NCBI RefSeq assembly: GCF_014199525.1
Contig: NZ_JACHNU010000008.1
Location: 173,084 to 237,083, forward strand
DNA from: Conexibacter arvalis
GTDB taxonomy: Bacteria > Actinomycetota > Thermoleophilia > Solirubrobacterales > Solirubrobacteraceae
Reading direction: 5' to 3'
DNA length: 64,000 nucleotides
In this document: positions 1-6,718 of the stretch, in pieces
Numbering within the stretch: position 1 is the stretch's first letter
How the letters are laid out: each line of letters starts with the position of its first letter
Position numbers and translations under genes: made by a program
The notes under the pieces: model-generated
Seen by the model: the letters and a program-made list of their open reading frames with translations, nothing else
The model's database searches: none
What the model was told of the DNA's origin: nothing

Positions 1-493
1 CGACCGCGAAGACGGCGCCGAGCGCCGCCGCCCACGCGCGCAGCCGCGCCGGCGCGACGAGCACGGCGCAGAGCGCGAGCGCCATCGAGGCGGTCGCGTG
101 GCCGCTCGGCCAGGAGGCGGGAATGATCTGGCCGAGACCGTCGAGCAGCTCCGAGTGGCGCGGCGTCGCCAGCGCCGGCTTCAGCAGCTGCGTCGTCAGA
201 CCCGAGCCGAACAGGACGATCACGACCGCCGCGGCGGTGCGCGGTCTGCGCCGCAGCAGCGCGACGGCGACGAGAGCCGCCGCCAGCCAGACGAAGCGGT
301 CGGGATCGCAGAGGCGCGCGAGGAAGAGCGCGATCGGGTGGACGCGCGGTCCGTCGAGGTTCGCGAAGCCGGCGAGGATCTGCGCGTCGAGGTGGTTGGC
401 CGCTCCCGAGCGCGTCGCGAGCAGGTAGACGAGCGGCAGCAGGACAGCGGCGGCGAGCGCTCCGGCACCGGCGAGCTGTGCGCGGCGAGGCAT
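1..493 (-). CDS. PAP2-superfamily membrane phosphatase (3' end outside window)
   Basis: Reading the minus strand from an ATG at 493 gives an open frame of 164 codons that leaves the window without a stop. It begins MPRRAQLAGAGALAAA, a hydrophobic N-terminal segment. It then carries the PAP2 motif PSGHATAS at about residues 136-143, whose His is a catalytic residue in the phosphatidic-acid phosphatase/haloperoxidase family. A second hydrophobic stretch (ALALCAVLVA) follows directly. Family knowledge: such proteins dephosphorylate lipid phosphates such as phosphatidate or undecaprenyl pyrophosphate at the membrane. The exact substrate is not readable here. The gene is divergent from the FKBP gene across about 115 bp. 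The third PAP2 motif (SRxxxxxHxxxD) should lie beyond the edge, so completeness cannot be judged. Confidence 0.8.
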   Translation of the reverse strand, partial: MPRRAQLAGAGALAAAVLLPLVYLLATRSGAANHLDAQILAGFANLDGPRVHPIALFLARLCDPDRFVWLAAALVAVALLRRRPRTAAAVVIVLFGSGLTTQLLKPALATPRHSELLDGLGQIIPASWPSGHATASMALALCAVLVAPARLRAWAAALGAVFAV

Positions 494-608
494 CGGGGAC
501 ACGGTAGCGAGCCGGATCCTAAACTCGGCATAAACACTGTAGAGACCGGATAATTGACTGAATCGAACCGGCGCATGGGCGGGGTCCGTTCCGCTACATT
601 CCCGCGGC

Positions 609-1199
609 GTGACCACTGCTCGCGCTACCCGATTCCTCGCCGTCGGCCTCACTGGCGCGGCGCTCCTGATCGCCGGCTGCGGCGACGACGACGACGCGTC
701 GAACGCATCCGCCGCGACCTCGACCGCGGCCGAGACCGCGACGACCACGACGCCGGCCGACCCGGCCGCGACGCCGATCAGAAACCCGTTCAGAAGACCG
801 GTCCAGAGAGCCCACCCGGGCGAGAGACCGGACCAGCTGATCGTCAAGGACGTGAAGGTCGGCGACGGCGAGGAGATCGCCGCCGGCGACACCGCGATCG
901 TCGACTACTACGGCACGATCTACCAGACGGGCAGAAGATTCGACTCGTCTTGGGACCAGGGCAGACCGCTCGAGATCAGAATCGACGCCGGCGGCGTGAT
1001 CGCCGGCTGGTGGCAGGGCATCCCGGGCATGAGAATCGGCGGCCGCCGCACGCTCGTGATCCCGCCGGCGCTCGGCTACGGCGAGCAGGACAACGGCTCG
1101 ATCCCGGCGAACTCGACGCTCTTCTTCACCGTCGACCTGCTCGGCATCAGACGCGAGACGCCGACGGGCCCCGCGCCCGAGGGCCAGCCGGTCGGCTGA
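609..1199 (+). CDS. FKBP-type peptidyl-prolyl cis-trans isomerase, lipoprotein
   Basis: This 196-residue protein has an N-terminal lipoprotein signal: a hydrophobic core, then the lipobox LIAGC with the lipidated Cys at 24, then an Asp-rich and Ala/Thr-rich linker. The FKBP fold occupies roughly residues 78-186. It is recognised by GDTAIVDYYGTIYQTGRRFDSS, the VIAGWWQGIPGM segment, and ALGYGEQDNGSIPANSTLFF. Family members catalyse cis-trans isomerisation of Xaa-Pro bonds, and this one would act on the outer face of the membrane on secreted proteins. The start is GTG with a weak Shine-Dalgarno. Codon use is odd: 11 of 16 Arg codons are AGA, although this genome otherwise strongly favours CGN. 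Function confident, client proteins unknown. Confidence 0.93.
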   Translation: MTTARATRFLAVGLTGAALLIAGCGDDDDASNASAATSTAAETATTTTPADPAATPIRNPFRRPVQRAHPGERPDQLIVKDVKVGDGEEIAAGDTAIVDYYGTIYQTGRRFDSSWDQGRPLEIRIDAGGVIAGWWQGIPGMRIGGRRTLVIPPALGYGEQDNGSIPANSTLFFTVDLLGIRRETPTGPAPEGQPVG

Positions 1200-1268
1200 T
1201 CGCGCCTGCGCGCCGCCGCCCCGGCGGCGCGTTTCGCCGCCTGCCCGGCGGGCACCATCGCACCCACG

Positions 1269-3014
1269 ATGGCCCGCGGCAGAACGACGATCGCCGAGCA
1301 GTTCGTCGAAGTCCTGCGCGACACCGGCGTCGAGCGGATCTACGGCCTCGTCGGCGACTCGCTCAACCCGATCGTCGACGCGGTCCGGCGCACCGACGGG
1401 ATCGACTGGGTCCACGTCCACAACGAGGAGTCCGCGGCCTTCGCCGCCGGCGCCGAGGCGCAGCTGACCGGCAGGCTGGCGGTCTGCGCCGGCAGCTGCG
1501 GCCCCGGCAACACCCATCTGATCCAGGGTCTGTACGACGCCCACCGCAGCGGCGCGCCGGTGCTCGCGCTCGCGTCGCACATCCCCTCCGACCAGGTCGG
1601 GACGCTCTTCTTCCAGGAGACCCACCCCGAGCGGCTGTTCCAGGAGTGCAGCCACTACTGCGAGCTGATCTCCCAACCGGGGCAGATGCCGCGCGTGCAG
1701 CGGATCGCGATCCAGACGGCGCTCGGCAAGGGCGGCGTCTCGGTGCTCGTGCTGTCGGGCGACGTCGCCGACGAGGAGGCGGCGCGTCCGACCGGGCACA
1801 GCGCGATCGCCGCCCCGGCCGCCACCGTCGTGCCGGGCGAGGAGCAGGTCCGCGCGCTCGCCGACGCGATCGACGCGGCCCACAGCGTCACGCTCTTCTG
1901 CGGCGCCGGCGTCCGCGACGCCCACGCCGAGGTGATGGAGCTGGCGGGGAAGGTCCTCTCCCCCGTCGGCCACGCGCTCGGCGGCAAGGAGTGGATCCAG
2001 TTCGACAACCCCTACGACGTCGGCATGAGCGGCCTGCTCGGCTACGGCGCCTGCTTCGAGGCGTGCAACGAGGCAGACCTGCTGATCCTGCTCGGTACCG
2101 ACTTCCCCTACGACAGCTTCCTGCCGCAGCGGCGCACCGCCCAGGTCGACCGCGACCCGTCGAAGCTCGGCCGCCGCACACTCGTCGAGGTGCCGGTCCA
2201 CGGCGACGTCGCCGCGACGATCCGCGCGCTGCTGCCGCTGATCGAGCAGAAGCGGGACCGCTCGTTCCTGGACCGGATGCTGAGAGCGCACGCCTCGAGA
2301 CTGGAGCGGGTCGTCTCGGCGTACACGAGAGACGTCGAGCGCCACACGCCGATCCACCCCGAGTACGTCGCCGCCGTGCTCGACGAGGTCGCCGACGACG
2401 ACGCCGTCTTCACCGTCGACACGGGGATGAACAACGTCTGGGCGGCGCGCTACCTGACCCCGAACGGACGCCGGCGCGTGATCGGCTCGTGGCGTCACGG
2501 GACGATGGCCAACGCGCTGCCGCAGGCGATCGGCGCGCAGATCTCCCATCCCGACCGGCAGGTGATCTCGCTGTCGGGCGACGGCGGGCTGGCGATGCTG
2601 ATGGGCGAGCTGCTGACGGTGAAGATCCACCGCCTGCCGCTGAAGATCGTGCTGTTCAACAACGCCTCGCTCGGGATGGTGAAGCTGGAGATGCTCGTCG
2701 GCGGCGTGCCCGACTGGCAGACCGACCACCCGGCGCACGACTTCTCCGCGATCGCCCAGGCGGCCGGCATCGACGCGATCCGGATCGAGGACCCGACGAA
2801 GGTCGGAGACGGCCTCGCCGACGGCCTGGCGCGGTCCGGTCCGACGCTGATCGAGGTCGTCACCGACGCCAACGCGCTCTCGATGCCGCCGAACATCACC
2901 GCGGCGCAGGTGAAGGGCTTCGCGCTGGCCGCGAGCAAGATGGTCGTCGAGGGCGGCGTCGGGCGGATGATCGACCTCGCCCGCTCGAACCTGCGCAACA
3001 TCCCGCGGCCGTAG
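1269..3014 (+). CDS. poxB: Pyruvate dehydrogenase (quinone) / pyruvate oxidase, ThDP-dependent
   Basis: This 581-residue protein reads collinearly with E. coli PoxB. The N-terminal ThDP-binding domain has the catalytic Glu in HNEESAAFAAGAEAQL (E53) followed by CAGSCGPGNTHLIQGL. The central domain has the PoxB-typical FQETHPERLFQECSHYCEL and GKEWIQFDNPYDVGM. The C-terminal ThDP domain has GDGG (437-440) through NN (464-465), the Mg/ThDP motif. In the family this flavoenzyme oxidatively decarboxylates pyruvate to acetate and CO2 and passes electrons to membrane quinone. The E. coli C-terminal membrane-binding helix is followed here by a similar amphipathic tail (RMIDLARSNLRNI). The protein has the usual length. 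It sits alone between the FKBP gene and the nucleoside hydrolase, so no operon context adds information. A closely related ThDP oxidase specificity cannot be excluded. Confidence 0.92.
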   Translation: MARGRTTIAEQFVEVLRDTGVERIYGLVGDSLNPIVDAVRRTDGIDWVHVHNEESAAFAAGAEAQLTGRLAVCAGSCGPGNTHLIQGLYDAHRSGAPVLALASHIPSDQVGTLFFQETHPERLFQECSHYCELISQPGQMPRVQRIAIQTALGKGGVSVLVLSGDVADEEAARPTGHSAIAAPAATVVPGEEQVRALADAIDAAHSVTLFCGAGVRDAHAEVMELAGKVLSPVGHALGGKEWIQFDNPYDVGMSGLLGYGACFEACNEADLLILLGTDFPYDSFLPQRRTAQVDRDPSKLGRRTLVEVPVHGDVAATIRALLPLIEQKRDRSFLDRMLRAHASRLERVVSAYTRDVERHTPIHPEYVAAVLDEVADDDAVFTVDTGMNNVWAARYLTPNGRRRVIGSWRHGTMANALPQAIGAQISHPDRQVISLSGDGGLAMLMGELLTVKIHRLPLKIVLFNNASLGMVKLEMLVGGVPDWQTDHPAHDFSAIAQAAGIDAIRIEDPTKVGDGLADGLARSGPTLIEVVTDANALSMPPNITAAQVKGFALAASKMVVEGGVGRMIDLARSNLRNIPRP

Positions 3015-3051
3015 CGGCTCGATAGGCTGCCCGGCCCGCCACCGGCCCGCC

Positions 3052-4029
3052 ATGTCGAACCCCGCCCCCATCCCGCTCATCCTCGACGTCGACACCGGCA
3101 TCGACGACGCGCTCGCGCTGCTGTTCGCGGCCGGCAGCGCGGAGGTCGAGCTGGTCGGCGTGACGACCGTCGCGGGAAACGTCGAGCTCGCGCATGTCAC
3201 GCGCAACACGCTCGCGGTGCTGGAGCTGGCCGGGCGCGGCGAGGTCGAGGTCGCCGCCGGCGCCGCGGCGCCCCTCTGCAGACCGCTCACCCCCACGCCG
3301 GAGACGCACGGGCCGGAGGGGATCGGGCGCGCGACCGTCCCGCCGCCGGTGGCGCGGCCGTCGGAGCGGAGCGCGGCGCGGCTGATCGTCGAGCAGGCGC
3401 GCGCCCGGCCGGGCGAGATCACGCTCGTCGCGCTCGGGCCGCTGACGAACGTCGCCGCCGCCGTGCTGTGGGAGCCGGAGCTGCCGCGGCTGCTGAAGCG
3501 GCTGGTGGTGATGGGCGGCACCTTCAGAGAGGCCGGCAACACGACCCCCGTCACCGAGTGGAACATGACCGTCGACCCGGAGGCGGCCGCCTGCGTGCTG
3601 CGGCGGTTCGGCCGCGACGGCGCCCCGCTCCCGCTGCTGATGGGGCTCGACGTGACGCAGACCGCGGCGATCCTCCCCCACCACCTCGCCGCCCTGCGCG
3701 CGCGGGCGGGAGACGGCCCGCTGGTGCGGTTCGTCGAGGACGCGCTCGGCTTCTACTTCGACTTCCACGAGCGGTACGACGGGTTCCGCGGCGCCCACGT
3801 CCACGACCCGTTCGTCGTCGGCAGCGTGCTCGACCCGGGGCTCCTGTCGGCCCGTCGGACGCTCGCGGTCGGGATCGAGCTCGGCGGCGAGCGGACCGCC
3901 GGCATGACCTTCGCCGACTGGAAGGGCACCGGCGGCGAGCCGCCCAACTGCGAGGTCCCCTTCCGCGGCGAGGGCGGCGCGTTCGTCGAGCGCCTCGTCG
4001 ACCGGCTCGTCGCGCTCGCCGCGCGCTGA
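3052..4029 (+). CDS. Inosine-uridine type ribonucleoside hydrolase
   Basis: This 325-residue protein opens with the diagnostic Ca-binding signature LDVDTGIDDALAL (Asp 12, 14, 18, 19). It continues with the family motifs GVTTVAGN, EWNMTVDPEAA and HVHDPF (the catalytic/ligand His-Asp region). Members hydrolyse the N-glycosidic bond of purine or pyrimidine ribonucleosides to free base and ribose in the cytosol. Base preference cannot be told from the sequence. ATG start, normal family length. It follows the poxB-like gene by 38 bp on the same strand and could be co-transcribed. It converges with the secreted-protein gene downstream. Confidence 0.92.
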   Translation: MSNPAPIPLILDVDTGIDDALALLFAAGSAEVELVGVTTVAGNVELAHVTRNTLAVLELAGRGEVEVAAGAAAPLCRPLTPTPETHGPEGIGRATVPPPVARPSERSAARLIVEQARARPGEITLVALGPLTNVAAAVLWEPELPRLLKRLVVMGGTFREAGNTTPVTEWNMTVDPEAAACVLRRFGRDGAPLPLLMGLDVTQTAAILPHHLAALRARAGDGPLVRFVEDALGFYFDFHERYDGFRGAHVHDPFVVGSVLDPGLLSARRTLAVGIELGGERTAGMTFADWKGTGGEPPNCEVPFRGEGGAFVERLVDRLVALAAR

Positions 4030-4058
4030 GCGGCCGCTCCCCCACGGTGGCTCGGCCG

Positions 4059-4961
4059 CTATCTGTCGCCGTTGAGCAGGATCGCGTCGTCGCCGGCGAC
4101 GTCGATCAGCGGCGCGCCCTGGAGCTTGACGCGGAGGTTGCCGGTCAGCGGGCCGGTCGCGAAGGGGCCGCCGCCGCCGTTCGATCTGAACAGGCCGGTG
4201 CCGGTGAAGGCGCCGGCTCCCTTGACGGTCGCGCGCGCACCGCCGTCGGAGGCCGACAGCAGGTTGGAGCCGCCGGCCCGGACGATCGTCGCGCTGCTGA
4301 CGGTCGCGCGGCCGGCCCGCTCGGGCGCGCCGGCGCGGGTCAGCGTCAGGTCGCGCTTGGTCGCCATGAACGAGTAGTTGACCCCGTCGCGCTCGAGCGT
4401 CAGCATCAGCCGCATCTGGTCGTCCTGACCGTCGCCGCCGTCGCCGTCGCCGCCGTCGCCGCGGCGTCTGTCGCTCGTTCTGTCGCACCTGATCGAGCCG
4501 CCGACGCTCGTCTGCGACGGCAGCGATCTGATCGTCACCAGCTTGCCGTTGGGCAGCCGCAGCCGCAGTCTCCCGACGAGCGCGCCCTTGTGCGTCGTGC
4601 CGGGCTTGCCGGTGCAGCCTCTCGGCACCTTGCGGCTGCGGTCGGCGCTGGCGTTGCGGAGTCTGAGGTCGACGTCGCCGCGTCTGCCGAAGGCGCCCTT
4701 GATCGTCGCCTTGCCGGGTCTGACGACCACTCTCACGCCTCTGGTGACGTGAAGCGTGTCCATCTGCCCGTTGGCGACGGTCCCGCGGTCGACGACGATC
4801 GTCAGCGAGTCTCTCTTGGCGTCGACGGCGGAGAGCATCACGGAGTAGCCGCCGGCGACCTTCACCGGCCCGCCGCTGACGGTGCCGGCCGCCTGTGCCG
4901 CGGCGGGAAGGGCCAGCGTCGCGGCGAGCGCGCCGGCCAGGATGATGCGCGAACGTTTCAT
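4059..4961 (-). CDS. Secreted protein of unknown function
   Basis: A 300-residue protein starts at the ATG preceded by a GAGAG Shine-Dalgarno (aaccgagatcgagagagcg). It has a clear Sec signal peptide (MKRSRIILAGALAATLALPAAAQA, cleavage probably after AQA at about 24). The mature part is beta-rich. It has two halves separated at about residue 180 by a low-complexity Asp/Gly stretch (GDGGDGDGGDGQDDQ). Two Cys sit in the first half (near GCTG and IRCD). I recognise no domain family. It lies 44 bp downstream of the RTX-like gene on the same strand and is probably co-transcribed with it, so a shared surface or matrix role is an inference only. Arg codons AGA/AGG are unusually common, as in other exported proteins here. 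Confidence 0.75.
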   Translation of the reverse strand: MKRSRIILAGALAATLALPAAAQAAGTVSGGPVKVAGGYSVMLSAVDAKRDSLTIVVDRGTVANGQMDTLHVTRGVRVVVRPGKATIKGAFGRRGDVDLRLRNASADRSRKVPRGCTGKPGTTHKGALVGRLRLRLPNGKLVTIRSLPSQTSVGGSIRCDRTSDRRRGDGGDGDGGDGQDDQMRLMLTLERDGVNYSFMATKRDLTLTRAGAPERAGRATVSSATIVRAGGSNLLSASDGGARATVKGAGAFTGTGLFRSNGGGGPFATGPLTGNLRVKLQGAPLIDVAGDDAILLNGDR

Positions 4962-5005
4962 CGCTCTCTCGATCTCGGTTTGGATGCGTCGTCTCCGCTC
5001 GCGCG

Positions 5006-6664
5006 CTATCTGCGGGCGACGACGACGCCGAAGCTCTTGCGGACGGTCTTCTTGCCGACTCTGAGCGACACGGCGACCGTGGCCCGGCGGGCGCGTCTCA
5101 GCGCCGTCCGGGCGCGCGGCGGCAGCGCCAGCCGCACGACCGCGGCGCGGCCGGCTGGGACGGTCACCGTCCGCCGTCCGAGCGCGATCGCCTTGCGGCC
5201 CTTGCCGATCGACGCCGTGACGGTGACGCGCGTCTTTCTGGACGCGACCAGCGTGCCGAGCGTGAGGCGCTTGCGCTTCAGCTCGACCTGCTGCTTGACG
5301 GCCGCGCCCCTTCTGCCGTTGCCGACCAGCAGTCGCACCGCGCCGAGCCGCATCCGCACCTTGCCGGTCGGGAGCTTCGCTCCGCCCGGCGCGGGGACCG
5401 TGCCGGCACCGCCGCCGCCTCCGCCTCCTCCGCCGCCGCTCCCGCCTCCGCCGCCCGGCGGCGCCACGACGCTCACCGTGCCGCAGGCGCCAGGCCCGGA
5501 GGTGGCGACCGGGTCGACCGCGTCGACGATCGCGACGTCGCCGGCCTGGTCGCCCAGGACCTGGCAGAAGATCAGCGTGTCGGCCTCGCCGTCGGCCGCC
5601 TCGATCCGGTCGAACGGGCTGCGCAGGGAGAAGCCGCAGGTCGACGTCGGGCCGGCGTCGGAGTAGAAGGTGTCGGCGCCGGGGCCGCCGATCAGCGTGT
5701 CGGTCATGCAGCCGCCGGTCAGCTCGTCGTCGCCGGGGCCGCCGTCGACGACGTCGTCGCCGTCGTCGCCGGAGATCCGGTCGTTGCCGCCGAGGCCGCT
5801 GATCCGGTCGTCGCCGTCGCCGCCCCAGAGGATGTCGTCGCCGGGCGAGCCGACGATCACGTCGTCGCCGGCGCTGCCGCCGACCGTCTCGATGTCCGGA
5901 TGGATGTTGTCGGCCTCGCCGGCCATCCCGTCGTCGGCGATCCCGTCGAGCGTGATCGTGACCGGGTCGGCGCGATGGAAGTAGCTGAAGCTGTCGTTGC
6001 CGGGGCCGCCGATGTAGGTGTCGTTGCCCTTCAACGACGCCGGATAGCCGAAGCCGACGTACTGCTCGAACTGATCGTCGCCGGCGCCGCCGTCGAGGTG
6101 GTCGTCGCCGCCCGGCCCCGAGCTGCCGAAATCTCCGTTGAGGATGTCGTTCCCGTCCTGCCCGTGGATCCGATCGTCGCCGTCGCGACCGGTGAGCTGG
6201 TCGTCGCCCGGGCCGCCGTGGATCACGTCGTTGCCGCTGGTGCCGTCGATCCGGTCGTTCCCCGCGCCGGCGTCGATCTCGACCGGGACGGTGAAGGGGG
6301 CCTCGATGTCCTCGTAGACGGTGACCAGGTCGTCGCCGTCGCCGAGCGTCGCGACGATCCGCTGCGGCCGCGGACATGCCCACAGGTCGGCTTCGATGCC
6401 GGCCGTGCAGACGGCCGCCGCCCCCGGCGTCAGCGTGCTCCCGTTCCAGCTCTTGACCTCGACGATCGCCGGGTCGACCGACCCGCCGCCGCCGTGGGAG
6501 AGCAGCAGGTCGTCGACGCCCGGCGTGCCGGCGATCGTGAGCGTGGTGCCGTCGTGGTCGATCGTCGCGGCCTGCGCCGCGCCGACGCCGGCGAGCATGA
6601 GCAGCGCCGCCGCGAGCGCGGCGGCGCGGCCGCCGCGGCGTGCGAGGGATCTGGAGCAGAGCAT
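5006..6664 (-). CDS. RTX-like (hemolysin-type Ca-binding repeat) secreted protein
   Basis: A 552-residue protein with a signal peptide (cleavage near AAQA, about residue 32). Two blocks of nonapeptide repeats of the GGxGxDxUx type follow. The first runs at about residues 133-200 (GNDRIDGTSGNDVIHGGPGDD and so on). The second begins at about residue 270 and is the denser one (GDDILWGGDGDDRISGLGGND and so on). Such repeats form Ca-binding parallel beta-rolls. After a pure Gly-rich linker comes a basic C-terminal domain of about 130 residues ending KSFGVVVARR, possibly a wall- or surface-associating module. No catalytic domain is seen, so a structural or adhesive role is likelier than a toxin. 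No type I secretion genes are adjacent, and the N-terminal signal argues for Sec export. Confidence 0.88.
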   Translation of the reverse strand: MLCSRSLARRGGRAAALAAALLMLAGVGAAQAATIDHDGTTLTIAGTPGVDDLLLSHGGGGSVDPAIVEVKSWNGSTLTPGAAAVCTAGIEADLWACPRPQRIVATLGDGDDLVTVYEDIEAPFTVPVEIDAGAGNDRIDGTSGNDVIHGGPGDDQLTGRDGDDRIHGQDGNDILNGDFGSSGPGGDDHLDGGAGDDQFEQYVGFGYPASLKGNDTYIGGPGNDSFSYFHRADPVTITLDGIADDGMAGEADNIHPDIETVGGSAGDDVIVGSPGDDILWGGDGDDRISGLGGNDRISGDDGDDVVDGGPGDDELTGGCMTDTLIGGPGADTFYSDAGPTSTCGFSLRSPFDRIEAADGEADTLIFCQVLGDQAGDVAIVDAVDPVATSGPGACGTVSVVAPPGGGGGSGGGGGGGGGGAGTVPAPGGAKLPTGKVRMRLGAVRLLVGNGRRGAAVKQQVELKRKRLTLGTLVASRKTRVTVTASIGKGRKAIALGRRTVTVPAGRAAVVRLALPPRARTALRRARRATVAVSLRVGKKTVRKSFGVVVARR

Positions 6665-6718
6665 GGCTTCGACGCTGCCACAGGCGGCGCACCGCCGCGA
6701 CCCGCGCCACCCCGGAGA

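Noticed and set aside
98..576. Overlapping frames on both strands at the left edge
   Set aside because: The PAP2 reading on the minus strand has motifs and hydrophobic segments; the others are its shadows.
554..3025. Very long Arg/Asp-rich open frame across FKBP and poxB
   Set aside because: Composition is low-complexity (Arg, Gly, Asp) and it is the shadow of two well-identified genes in another frame; such shadows are expected at this GC content.
5700..6250. Dense gtcgtcgccg repeats considered as a non-coding satellite
   Set aside because: They encode the Ca-binding GGxGxDxUx nonapeptides of the RTX-like protein in frame.
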